NCBI RefSeq assembly: GCF_020831405.1
Contig: NZ_JAJHPU010000034.1
Coordinates: 1-51,980 of the forward strand
Origin: Pseudomonas oryzagri
Lineage (GTDB): Bacteria; Pseudomonadota; Gammaproteobacteria; Pseudomonadales; Pseudomonadaceae
Direction of reading: 5' to 3'
DNA: 51,980 nt
Shown here: positions 8,502 to 16,482 of the stretch, piece after piece
Numbering within the stretch: position 1 is the first letter of the stretch
Layout: every line of letters starts with the position of its first letter
Made by a program: the position numbers and the translations under genes
Notes under the pieces: model-generated
Told to the model about the DNA's origin: nothing
What the model saw: the letters and a program-made list of their open reading frames with translations, nothing else
Databases searched by the model: none

Positions 8502-8578
8502 GAAACGCCTTCGATCGCGCCGGTTTCCGGCGCGGGCGAGGAGGGAGAAAGGCGCTGCACAGCTGCAGCGCCTTTTTT
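8426..8578 (+). repeat. Direct repeat, copy A: intact 3' end of the OmpA-like gene plus terminator
   Basis: This copy is functional: it encodes the RRVEINLRPLPGAQTG end of the lipoprotein and its terminator. A clearly related but degenerate copy lies about 1.25 kb downstream at 9674-9809 in the same orientation. Confidence 0.85.
8551..8578 (+). terminator. Intrinsic terminator of the OmpA-like gene
   Basis: GGCGCTGC (8551-8558) pairs with GCAGCGCC (8565-8572) and is followed by TTTTTT. It lies 49 bp after the lipoprotein stop codon. Confidence 0.92.
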
Positions 8579-8936
8579 ATGGGCGCGAATCGGTATGGGC
8601 GGTGGATTCGCTCCACTTGCCATGGAAATACGCCCATCGATCTTGTCTGCCGATATAGAACCTGGGAAGCAACCGCTGTACGCGAACGGCAAAGCTCCCG
8701 TGGGGCGAGGTATAGCCTGACTTCATATCCCGGGCGTCCGGCACGCAGAAGGAAACGTATACCACGGTCGCTGCCACAGGGGCGCCGCCGGTATATACGA
8801 GACAAGTATGAGGGACGCTGTCCGGGTATATCTCATCAGTCCCATTGGCTTCGCTGGACTGCGCGGTGCCGATCTCCCATACCTCGCGCTTCCATTGCGC
8901 GTTGGAAGATTCAGTATGCTGAGAGTGCAGGCCCAT
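8577..8936 (-). CDS. Doubtful unknown ORF, 119 aa, in the inserted segment
   Basis: This open frame starts 36 bp downstream of the 120-aa gene on the same strand and ends at the lipoprotein terminator. The protein would start MGLHSQHTESSN and contain VAATVVYVSFCVPDARD and RWAYFHGKW. There is no good ribosome site before the ATG, no signal peptide, and I recognise no family. Codon use is not like the GC-rich neighbours. It may be a gene remnant within the insertion. Confidence 0.3.
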   Translation of the reverse strand: MGLHSQHTESSNAQWKREVWEIGTAQSSEANGTDEIYPDSVPHTCLVYTGGAPVAATVVYVSFCVPDARDMKSGYTSPHGSFAVRVQRLLPRFYIGRQDRWAYFHGKWSESTAHTDSRP

Positions 8937-8972
8937 AACAGGGGTCGTGTATGAAATAGCGATATGTAGCCG

Positions 8973-9335
8973 TTACAGACTAAGCGCGAAGTCGAACAAG
9001 GCTTCGCCGGCCTCTGGGAGTACGTCCAGCAAGCTTTCGCCTTCCTCGGCGCTATAGATTCCGAAGATCTCCTCGCCGGCGAATACCAGCGAGTCGGTAC
9101 TGCTGAATACCGCTTCAACCCAGCTTTCGTTCACCGTCTGGCTATCCTGGAAGATATAGTCGGCGTTGGCGACTATATCTTCCACGCCATTTTGCATGGA
9201 CTCGGCGAGCAGCTTTACGCCGGCGGCCTCGTCGTCCGCATTGGCGATGAACTGGATGACGCTCTGCGGGCCCTCGAGGTCGCTGATCAGCAATTCATAG
9301 CCGCCATCGCTGTAAGCCAGAATCAATTGTTCCAT
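8973..9335 (-). CDS. Small acidic protein, 120 aa, paralogue of the 112-aa protein at 21877
   Basis: The start is the ATG at 9335 (AGGG seven bases upstream); a GTG at 9341 would add two residues. The protein is strongly acidic and has no signal peptide or membrane helix. Its C-terminal part (VEAVFSSTDSLVFAGEEIF, then SLLDVLPEAGEALFDFAL) aligns with the end of the 112-aa protein encoded at 21877-22215 (NTDTLVYQEAVIF, then VLIDFLEEVGDALLVAI), so the two are related. Both end in an acidic residue followed by hydrophobic residues. I do not recognise the family. Base composition is lower in GC than the flanks, and it lies inside the segment bounded by the repeated lipoprotein end, which points to acquisition by transfer. 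Confidence 0.7.
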   Translation of the reverse strand: MEQLILAYSDGGYELLISDLEGPQSVIQFIANADDEAAGVKLLAESMQNGVEDIVANADYIFQDSQTVNESWVEAVFSSTDSLVFAGEEIFGIYSAEEGESLLDVLPEAGEALFDFALSL

Positions 9336-9382
9336 CTCCACACCCTGATAGTTGGTTTTGATTCACCGCCCGGGTACGAGTG

Positions 9383-9481
9383 CTAAGGTTGTAACGCGCA
9401 ACCCCGCTTCAGGCGATCGCATGGAAAAGCGTCCAGCGCAGTGGGAAGGGCGTGCGGACATATAACGAGTCTTGCCTTCAT
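9383..9481 (-). CDS. Possible 32-aa peptide ORF upstream of the small acidic gene
   Basis: A short frame, MKARLVICPHALPTALDAFP and onward, contains three Cys and has a good GAGGGGA ribosome site before its ATG at 9481. It precedes the 120-aa gene by about 50 bp on the same strand. It may be a leader peptide, a tiny gene or a remnant. Only the ribosome site and position support it. Confidence 0.3.
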   Translation of the reverse strand: MKARLVICPHALPTALDAFPCDRLKRGCALQP

Positions 9482-9673
9482 GGTATTTCCCCTCGACCTC
9501 CTCGCTTTGCACCTGCGAACGCCGATAGAAACGGTAGTACAGGTGGAGAATCGATGGGGGTAGTGCTGTTCTGCCATTTCGGCATAAACCTTACTTCATA
9601 CCGGTGGTGGGGCCTGCGCTAAGGAAGGGCGGAAAAAGGTCGGCTTATTCTTCTGTTTGTCCTTATTCTTTTT
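9482..9673. other. Non-coding remainder of the inserted segment
   Basis: I see no convincing gene here. The stretch has lower GC than its surroundings, with T-rich runs near 9645-9673 just before the decayed lipoprotein repeat. The promoter of the small genes is probably here, but I cannot place it. Confidence 0.4.
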
Positions 9674-9809
9674 CCACCAGCAGAACTGCTACATGGAAAT
9701 CAACTTGTGCCCGCTGCCGCGTGCTCGGACCGGCAACAGCGCAGGACGCCTGCTGGCGCCGGTTGCCGGTGCGCGGGCGAGACTGGAAAGAGGCGCTGCA
9801 CGGCCTTTT
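9674..9809 (+). repeat. Direct repeat, copy B: decayed 3' end of the OmpA-like gene and terminator
   Basis: CCAGCAGAACTGC, then ATGGAAATCAACTTG and CCCGCTGCCG match the end of the lipoprotein gene with scattered substitutions. The match runs past its stop codon to GAGGCGCTGCACGGCCTTTT, a deleted version of its terminator hairpin. The stop codon region is lost. This looks like the original downstream junction left after about 1.1 kb was inserted. Confidence 0.8.
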
Positions 9810-9818
9810 GGGCGTGCG

Positions 9819-9830
9819 GTACTTTGGTCG
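9819..9830. promoter_or_regulatory. Candidate alcohol-regulon operator upstream of pqqF
   Basis: GTACTTTGGTCG here is the reverse complement of CGACCAAAGTAC, close to the GTACCAAAGTAG motif found upstream of other units of the quinoprotein cluster. It lies 84 bp before pqqF. I see no well-placed -10 box. Confidence 0.45.
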
Positions 9831-9913
9831 CAGGCGCCTGCGACTCGCGCAGGGTTGCCGGCCGTCGGGCCTGGGGGGATGCTGCGAACTCTGCCCTGTG
9901 ACAAGCTGGCCCC

Positions 9914-12436
9914 ATGGATTGCGAATTCCCCTCCCTGCCCGGGCGCACCCTGCGTCTCGACAACGGCGTGCAGGTCGCCCTGCTCCACGATGCCGCGGCG
10001 TCCCGCGCGGCCGTAGCGGCCGGCGTGGCGGTCGGCAGCTTCCACGAGCCGCCGCGCTGGCCAGGCCTGGCGCATTTTCTCGAGCACGGCCTGTTCCTCG
10101 GCAGCGCCGCCCACCCCGGCGTCGCCGCGTTCGCCGACTACGTGCACGGCTGCGGCGGGCGCTACAACGCCCGCACCCTCGGTCTGCAGACCCTCTACTA
10201 CCTGGAGGTGCCGGCGCGAGAGCTGGCGCAGGCAGCAGGCCGGCTGGTCGACCTGCTGGGCCGGCCGCTGCTCAGGGAGGATCGCCTGGCCGCCGAGCGC
10301 GAGGTGCTGGAGGCCGAATACCGCGCGCGCTGCGCGGACGGCGACTGCCAGCTGCACGGCGCCCTGGCCGGGCTGCTGCAGTCCGAGCATCCGCTGGCGC
10401 GTTTCCACGCCGGCAACCGCGCCAGCCTGGACGGCAACGATGCGCAGCTGTTCGCCGACCTGCGCGCCTGGCACGCCCGCCACTATCGCGGCGGCAACCT
10501 GCGCCTGCTGCTCAGCGGTCCGCAATCTCTGGACGAACTGGAGCAACTGGCCCGCGAGCTGGGCGGCGCCCTGCCGGCGGGCGAGCCGCCGGCCGCGGCG
10601 TCCTGGCCGGCACTGTGGCCGGCCGGGCAGGGCGCGCGGGAATTGACCCTCGAGCAGCCCCAGGCGCTGCAACGCATGAGTCTGTGGCTGCCGCTGGCGG
10701 TGGCGGCGCAGGACGAGGACGAGCTGCTCGCCCTGCTCGGCGAAGCCGCCAGCCAGCCGGCGGCCGGTGGCCTGCTGGCCGAGTTGCGCAGCCGCGGCTG
10801 GGCGCAGCAGGTAGCGATCGACTGGCTGCCGGGCGGCGGTGGCGAGGGGCTGCTCGGCCTGCGCCTGGAGCGTCCGGCGATCGGCGCCGCGCCGCCGCCG
10901 GTCGTCGCCGCGCCGCCGCCGGTCGTCGCCGCGCTTTGCGTCGACTGGCTGGGCCGGCTGGCGAGCGACCCGGCGCTGGCGCCGGGCGAGGTCGAGTGGC
11001 GGGCGCTGTGTCGCGAGCGGGCCTGGCAGGAGGCCGAGTTGGCGCCGATGGAGCGCGCCGGCCTGTGGCTGGCGCGCTGGTTGCGCCAGGGCGAGGGGAT
11101 CTTGCCGGTGGGGCGGCCACCGCGTGCGCCGGCGGCGCTGCTGGCCGCGCTGGCAGGTCTGCAGTTGTCCCGGCTGATCGTCCAGGACGCCCGGACGGCG
11201 CTGGACGACGGCGCGCCGACCCCCTGGTTCCCGGTGCGCCGGCGCGTTCGCCCGCTGCTGCTGCCGCCGCCGGAAGGCGTGCGCTGGCTGCCGGCGCCGA
11301 CCAATCCGTTCCTGGCCGCCAGCGCCCCGGCGGCGCCGGTGGCCGAGCATCCCGGCCTGCGCCCCGGCCAGGCCGCGCTGCTGCTGCTCTGGCAGCCGCC
11401 GGGCCTGGATGCGGGCACCCGCCTGGCCGCCGAACTGGCCGAGGCGGCGCTGGCCGGACACTGGCAGCAGGCGCTGCACGGCGCCGCGCGGCTCGGCCAT
11501 GTCTGGCAGGCGCTGCCGCGTCCCGGCTGGCTGCGCGGCTGCCTGAGCGGCCCGGCCGCCAGCCTGCCGGCGGTGCTGGAGCGCCTGCTGGCGGGGTTGG
11601 CGCAGGGCGAGCCGGCGCAGTGGCGCGTCGACCTGCAGCGCCAGCGCGCCCAGGTCGCGCAGCAGATGCTGTTGCGCCGCCTGCTGGCGCATCCGGCGGC
11701 GCAATGGCGCGAGGCGGATGAGCTGGCCGAGCTGCCGCTCGACGGCCTGGACGACGGCGAACTGCGCCGCCTGGTCGAGGCGTTCGTGGCCGGCGCCGCG
11801 CGCCAGGCCCTGCCGTTCGGCCCGCTGCCGGCCGGCGTGGCGGCGGGCTTCGCCCCGGCTCGGCAGGCGCCGCCGCGCGAGTCGCGGACCTGCCCCGGCG
11901 GCGAGCGGCATCTGCAGCTCGAGCTGGGCGGCGACGAACACGCCGTGCTGCTGCGCGTGCTGGCCGCGCCCGACCAGCCGCAGCAGGAGGCGGCCTGGCG
12001 GCTGCTGGCGGTGCTGCAGCAGGGCGCCTTCTACCAGGCGCTGCGTGTCGAGCAGGGTCTGGGCTACGCGCTGTTCAGTCGCTTCCAGGCCGGCGAGCAG
12101 GGCGCCGAGCTGCAGTTCGGCGTGCAGTCGCCGCACGCCGACGGCGCGCGCCTGCAACAGGCGATCCGCGAGTTCCTCGCCCGCTCCGCCGCCAGCCTGG
12201 CGACACTGGACGAAGACCGTCTGGCCCAGGCCCGGCAGGCGGCGCTCGACGGCCTGCTCGGCCCCGACAACCGCCGTGCCCGCCTGCTGCGCGCCTGCAG
12301 CGACTGGCTGGGCGGGCGTGAGGCCGGCAATGAAGCGGCGGTGCGCGCTGCGCTGACAGGGCTGAGCCGGGCGGATCTGCAACAGGCCGCCGCCGACCTG
12401 GCGCAGGCCGAGTGGCGCTGGCTGGTCAGCGGCTGA
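9914..12436 (+). CDS. pqqF: PQQ-maturation zinc peptidase PqqF
   Basis: The product is 840 aa, typical of PqqF. It is an M16-family (pitrilysin/insulinase) metallopeptidase with the inverted zinc motif HFLEH at residues 54-58 and a downstream acidic helix (AEREVLEAEYRARC) supplying the third ligand. A second, inactive M16-like half makes up the C-terminus. PqqF cuts the PqqA precursor after PqqE has linked its Glu and Tyr, giving the PQQ backbone. It is cytoplasmic. The remaining pqq genes are not in the window, but the PQQ enzyme ExaA is. There is no clear Shine-Dalgarno sequence before the ATG. A 21-bp tandem duplication inside the gene is listed separately. Confidence 0.9.
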   Translation: MDCEFPSLPGRTLRLDNGVQVALLHDAAASRAAVAAGVAVGSFHEPPRWPGLAHFLEHGLFLGSAAHPGVAAFADYVHGCGGRYNARTLGLQTLYYLEVPARELAQAAGRLVDLLGRPLLREDRLAAEREVLEAEYRARCADGDCQLHGALAGLLQSEHPLARFHAGNRASLDGNDAQLFADLRAWHARHYRGGNLRLLLSGPQSLDELEQLARELGGALPAGEPPAAASWPALWPAGQGARELTLEQPQALQRMSLWLPLAVAAQDEDELLALLGEAASQPAAGGLLAELRSRGWAQQVAIDWLPGGGGEGLLGLRLERPAIGAAPPPVVAAPPPVVAALCVDWLGRLASDPALAPGEVEWRALCRERAWQEAELAPMERAGLWLARWLRQGEGILPVGRPPRAPAALLAALAGLQLSRLIVQDARTALDDGAPTPWFPVRRRVRPLLLPPPEGVRWLPAPTNPFLAASAPAAPVAEHPGLRPGQAALLLLWQPPGLDAGTRLAAELAEAALAGHWQQALHGAARLGHVWQALPRPGWLRGCLSGPAASLPAVLERLLAGLAQGEPAQWRVDLQRQRAQVAQQMLLRRLLAHPAAQWREADELAELPLDGLDDGELRRLVEAFVAGAARQALPFGPLPAGVAAGFAPARQAPPRESRTCPGGERHLQLELGGDEHAVLLRVLAAPDQPQQEAAWRLLAVLQQGAFYQALRVEQGLGYALFSRFQAGEQGAELQFGVQSPHADGARLQQAIREFLARSAASLATLDEDRLAQARQAALDGLLGPDNRRARLLRACSDWLGGREAGNEAAVRAALTGLSRADLQQAAADLAQAEWRWLVSG
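10891..10932 (+). repeat. 21-bp tandem duplication inside pqqF
   Basis: Two perfect adjacent copies of a 21-bp unit (10891-10911 and 10912-10932) encode PPPVVAA twice, in a Pro/Ala linker between structural domains. The reading frame is kept. Confidence 0.9.
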
Positions 12437-12590
12437 TGGGCGGTACGCTGGGTTGCTTGACTCCACTGCGAATGACCGAGGTGCCGAGGCCGCGACGCGT
12501 CATGGGGCGGCCATGGCGAGCAGCGACCACGCGGTAGCGTGGCTCCGCGCGCCGAAATCGACCCGATGACGCAAGCAAACCGGCCACCGC

Positions 12591-14765
12591 TCAGCCCTGC
12601 GGCGGCTTTTCCCGCCGGTGGCGTCGCTTGCCGCGCTGCCACGCGTGCAGGCGGCGTAGCAGCCGGAGCTGCCAGGGCGCCACATGGGCCCTTTGCCAGG
12701 CGCCGGCGGCGTACTTGTTGGCCTCGCTCAGCGTCGGGTAGACGTGGATGGTGCGCAGCAGCTGCTTCAGACCCCGGCCGTGCTGCATCGCCGCGACGAA
12801 CTCGGCGATCAGCTCGCCGGCATGCTCGCCGACGATGGTCGCGCCGAGGATGCGGTCGCGTCCCGGCGCGCTGAGCACCTTGACGAATCCCTCGGTCGCC
12901 TCCTCGACGATGGCGCGGTCCAGCTCGGCCAGCGCGAAGCGGGTGACTTCGCAGGCGATGCCCTGCTCGTGCGCCTCCGCCTCGCTCAACCCGACGCGCG
13001 CCACCTCCGGGGCGGTGAAGGTGGCCCAGGGAATCGCCCGGTAGTCGGCGCGCAGCCGCCAGAAGCCGCCGAACAGCGCATTGAGCACCGCGTAGCCGGC
13101 CTGGTGGGCGGCGACGTGGGTGAACTGCCAGGGGCCGGTGACGTCGCCCACCGCGTACAGGTGCGGAAAGCGCGTGGCCAGGTACTCGTCGGTCTCCAGG
13201 GTGCCGTTGGGGCGGCGCACCAGACCCAGCGCCTCGACGTCCAGGCCCTCGACGTTGGCCACCCGGCCGAGCGCCAGCAGCACGCGGTCGAAGCCCAGCG
13301 TCAGCGGGTGACCGCCGCCGAGGTCGCGGCACACCAGCTGGCGCTCGCCGTCGCGGCGCTCGAAGCGCAGCGCCTGGTGGTGCAGGTACAGCGCCACGCC
13401 GTCCTCGACCAGCGCCGCCTGCACCGCCGCGCTGGCTTCCGGGTCCTCGCGCAGCAGCAGGCGCTCGCCCATCTCCACCAGGCTCACCTGGCAGCCCAGG
13501 CGCTGGAAGGCCTGCGCCAGCTCGCAGCCGATCGGTCCGCCGCCCAGCACCAACAGGCGCGCGGGGCGCTCGCGCAGGCTCCACACGCTGTCCGAGGTGA
13601 GCGGCTCGACCAGCTCCAGGCCGGGGATGTTCGGCACCAGCGGCCGCCCGCCGCTGGCGATGACGATCGCGCGGCTGGTCAGCCTGCGGCCGGCCACCTC
13701 CACCGCCCAGGGGCTCACCAGGCGCGCCTCGCCCTCGATCACCTCGACGCCCAGCTCGCGGTAGCGCTCGGCCGAGTCGTGCGGTTCGACCGCCGCGATC
13801 ACCCGTTGCACCCGCTCCATCACCGCGGCGAAGTCCGCCTCGCCGCTGGCCCGCCAGCCCAGCCGTGCCGCCTGGCGCAGCTCGCCGGCGAAGCGCGCCG
13901 AGCGCAGCAGCGCCTTGGACGGCACGCAGCCGCGGTTCAGGCAGTCGCCGCCCATCTTGCCCTTCTCGATCAGGGTGACCCGCGCGCCGAGGGCGGCGGC
14001 CAGGTAGGCGCTGACCAGCCCGCCGGCACCGGCGCCGATCACCACCAGGTTGCGCTCGAAGCGCCGCGGCCGCTCCCAGCCGGCGTACACCCGGCGGGCG
14101 CGCAGGGCGTCCACCAGGCGGCGGGCCAGCAGCGGAAGCATGCCGAGCAGCACGAAGGCGCCGAGCAGGCCGGGCGAAAGGATGCCGGCCAGGCTGTCCA
14201 GCCGGCCCAGCTCGCGGCCGGCGTTCACGTAGACCAGGGTGCCCGGCAGCATGCCGAGCTGGCTGACCCAGTAGAAGGTGCGCGTCGGCAGGCGGGTCAG
14301 GCCCATGGCCAGGTTGATCAGGAAGAACGGGAACGCCGGCACAAGGCGCAGGGCGAACAGATAGAAGGCGCCGTCGCGCGCCAGGCCGCGGTCGATGGCG
14401 TCGAGCAGGGGACCGCAGCGCCCCGCGACCCAGTCGCGCAGCACGAAGCGGCTGCTCAGCATCGCCAGGGTGGCGCCGACGGTGGAGGCGAAGGACACCA
14501 GCAGGGTGCCCTGGATCAGGCCGAACAGCGCGCCGGCCACCAGGGTCAGCAGCGCTGCACCGGGCAGCGACAGCGCGGTCACCGCCACGTAGACGAGGAA
14601 GAACCAGCCGGCCGCCCGCCAGGGATCGGCGGCGACCGCGTCGGCGAGCCGGCTGTGGGCGGCCTTGAGGTGGGCGAGGTCGAGGTACTGGCCGAGGCCG
14701 AGGACGAAGAAGGCCGCGACCAGGCCGAGGATCAGCGCGAGCAGCGCCAGCCGGCGTGCGTCCAC
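12591..14765 (-). CDS. TVP38/TMEM64 membrane domain fused to FAD-dependent disulfide oxidoreductase
   Basis: The product is 724 aa with a GTG start at 14765. Residues about 1-225 are a TVP38/DedA-type membrane domain with several helices and the motif FALRLVPAFPFFLINLAMG. From about 240 onward it is a class I pyridine-nucleotide-disulfide oxidoreductase with FAD motif VVIGAGAGGLVSA, redox-active cysteines GGDCLNRGCVPSKALL, NAD(P) motif LVLGGGPIGCELA and second FAD motif YAVGDVTG. The C-terminal dimerisation domain holds the HVYPTLSEA active-site base region. The enzyme half resembles mercuric reductase and dihydrolipoamide dehydrogenase, but there is no MerA-type heavy-metal domain or C-terminal Cys pair. 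The substrate is unknown. It would be anchored in the inner membrane with the enzyme in the cytoplasm. It converges on pqqF. Confidence 0.9.
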   Translation of the reverse strand: MDARRLALLALILGLVAAFFVLGLGQYLDLAHLKAAHSRLADAVAADPWRAAGWFFLVYVAVTALSLPGAALLTLVAGALFGLIQGTLLVSFASTVGATLAMLSSRFVLRDWVAGRCGPLLDAIDRGLARDGAFYLFALRLVPAFPFFLINLAMGLTRLPTRTFYWVSQLGMLPGTLVYVNAGRELGRLDSLAGILSPGLLGAFVLLGMLPLLARRLVDALRARRVYAGWERPRRFERNLVVIGAGAGGLVSAYLAAALGARVTLIEKGKMGGDCLNRGCVPSKALLRSARFAGELRQAARLGWRASGEADFAAVMERVQRVIAAVEPHDSAERYRELGVEVIEGEARLVSPWAVEVAGRRLTSRAIVIASGGRPLVPNIPGLELVEPLTSDSVWSLRERPARLLVLGGGPIGCELAQAFQRLGCQVSLVEMGERLLLREDPEASAAVQAALVEDGVALYLHHQALRFERRDGERQLVCRDLGGGHPLTLGFDRVLLALGRVANVEGLDVEALGLVRRPNGTLETDEYLATRFPHLYAVGDVTGPWQFTHVAAHQAGYAVLNALFGGFWRLRADYRAIPWATFTAPEVARVGLSEAEAHEQGIACEVTRFALAELDRAIVEEATEGFVKVLSAPGRDRILGATIVGEHAGELIAEFVAAMQHGRGLKQLLRTIHVYPTLSEANKYAAGAWQRAHVAPWQLRLLRRLHAWQRGKRRHRREKPPQG

Positions 14766-14959
14766 CGCCTCAGTCCTGGCGGCCTTCGTGGCGTCGGGCG
14801 CCGCGGCGAGGAGCGCGCGGGCGGGGAGCGGGGATCCGGGCGAGTGCCGGCCAGCCCGGGGGCTGCGGCGGCGGAGTGGCGTGCATGCAGGGCCTCTGTG
14901 CGGCGAGGGAGTCCTGCAAGGATAGTCCCTGCGCGCCGCGCGGGCCGCCGCCCTGGCGG

Positions 14960-15898
14960 TCAGGCCAGCGGGTGCGGCAGCACGCCGAGCAGCAGGCTCA
15001 TGGTCAGGAACGATAGCGCCGTGGCCGTCACCAGCGCCGCCGCACAGCGCTGCTCCAGGCCGAACGGTTGGCCGAGCAGCGGGTAGACGCTCATCATCGG
15101 CGCGCTGGCGAACAGCAGGCCGGCGACCTTCAGCGTCGGGTCCATCGACGGCACCAGGGCGAAGGCGGCGAATACCGCCAGCGGATGCAGGACCAGTTTG
15201 CCGAGGGCGACCTGGCCGACCTCGGCCAGCATGCCGCCGGGGCGCAGGCCGTACAGCGAGCCGCCGATGACGAACAGCGCCGCCGGCGCCGAGGCCTGGG
15301 CCAGCAGCTCGACGCTGCGCAGCAGGATCGGCGGCAGGCGCAGCTCGAGCAGCGACAGCGCGAGGCCGACCACGATGCCGACCAGCATCGGATTCTTCGC
15401 CAGCCGCCGCGCGGTCTGCGCCAGCATCTCCCGCGGTCTGGCGCCGTGCTGCCGGCCGGCCTCGGCCAGCGCCAGGGCGAGCGGGATCATCAGCAGGTTT
15501 TCCACCAGCATGCCCAGCGCCATGGCCAGCGCCGCCGGCGTGCCCAGCACCATGGCCACCACCGGATAGCCGATGAAGCCGCTGTTGGACACCGACATGC
15601 CCATCGCGCTGATCGCCGCGCCCTGCAGGTTGTCGCCGCGCAGGCGCGACAGCGCGAAACCGCCGGCGAATACCGCTAGCGAGGCCAGGCCATAGGCCAG
15701 CAGGTAACCGGCATTGAGCACCTCGCCGATGGAGCGCTCGCCGAGTGCCTTGATCAGCAGGGCGGGCAGGGCGAAGGAGATGACGAAGGTGCCGATGCCA
15801 CGGAACTGCTCGCGGCTGAGCAGGCCGGCGCGCGCCGACAAAAAGCCCAGGCCGATGAGTATGAAGATGGGGGTGGTGATGGCGAGGATGTCGAGCAT
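14960..15898 (-). CDS. AEC-family transporter (auxin efflux carrier-like permease)
   Basis: The 312-aa integral membrane protein has about ten helices in two five-helix halves. It begins MLDILAITTPIFILIGLGFL and carries the conserved SNSGFIGYP in the crossed helices and ASAPMMSVYPLL in the second half. AEC members export or exchange organic acids and related anions (for example malonate or malate) in bacteria. The substrate cannot be assigned. It is probably a single-gene unit divergent from the porin. Confidence 0.88.
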   Translation of the reverse strand: MLDILAITTPIFILIGLGFLSARAGLLSREQFRGIGTFVISFALPALLIKALGERSIGEVLNAGYLLAYGLASLAVFAGGFALSRLRGDNLQGAAISAMGMSVSNSGFIGYPVVAMVLGTPAALAMALGMLVENLLMIPLALALAEAGRQHGARPREMLAQTARRLAKNPMLVGIVVGLALSLLELRLPPILLRSVELLAQASAPAALFVIGGSLYGLRPGGMLAEVGQVALGKLVLHPLAVFAAFALVPSMDPTLKVAGLLFASAPMMSVYPLLGQPFGLEQRCAAALVTATALSFLTMSLLLGVLPHPLA

Positions 15899-16482
15899 GG
15901 GGCGATCCGGCGGGCGGCCGCTTTGGGCCGCGGATGGGCGGGTGTCGCTGGATTATCGGCAGCGCCCCGCGCCAAGGGAACGGCCCTGGGCGTTTGCGTT
16001 CGATCAGCGCACGAAAAACGCGCCGGCCCCCCCGCCGGGAGGCAATCGTCGGCCTTTATCCGCCGTGCTCCCTCTACTGCCCACAGGGCTGGACCGACAG
16101 GGGCGCAGCGGCTCCACTCGCGGGCTCGCTCACCCGCACGTGTCCGGCCCTATCCCCACCCCGCAACGATTTTTTCAACATTTTCATCACTTTTCTTCAA
16201 CAACGCGGTCCCTATAAGTGACCAAGTCTCCGCGGTCGCACCGACCGATATATTTCCACTAGCGATTAACTTCTACCGTTTACTCCTAAAGCATCGATCC
16301 CCCTGCGTTAGTAGCACGACTTTGGCCCGGTACGGATGAGCGGCCTTGGAGTCGGGTCGTACTGGCGTGCCAAAGCATCATTCATCCGGCGCTAGCGCAG
16401 AATACGGGGCGTGCAGGCCCGCTTCGGATAATCCGCTCGACTGTTGGATCAGGCAGTCGTCCTGACGCAAGCGGAGACAATG
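15899..16482. other. 584-bp intergenic region between divergent AEC transporter and porin genes
   Basis: No gene is supported here. It includes an A/T-rich tract at about 16165-16260 and a copy of the alcohol-regulon-like motif at 16367. A GATAAT at 16427-16432 could be the porin -10 box, but no matching -35 was found. The length and AT-richness suggest both promoters lie here. Confidence 0.5.
16367..16378. promoter_or_regulatory. Weaker copy of the alcohol-regulon motif upstream of the porin
   Basis: GTGCCAAAGCAT differs from GTACCAAAGTAG at three positions and lies about 105 bp before the porin start. The best -10-like box (GATAAT, 16427) is 57 bp away centre to centre, unlike the 34-35 bp at the nosP and cluster sites. 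Assignment is therefore tentative. Confidence 0.35.

Noticed and set aside
8426-9809. Phage or integrative element attachment sites
   Set aside because: The repeats are long and gene-derived, but no integrase or other mobility gene lies between them, so only an unexplained insertion is claimed.
9689-12466. 925-aa open frame on the minus strand
   Set aside because: It is antisense to pqqF, whose zinc motif and family length are clear.
12684-15086. 800-aa open frame on the plus strand
   Set aside because: It is the antisense shadow of the TVP38-oxidoreductase gene; its Gln/His/Arg-rich translation is typical of such shadows.
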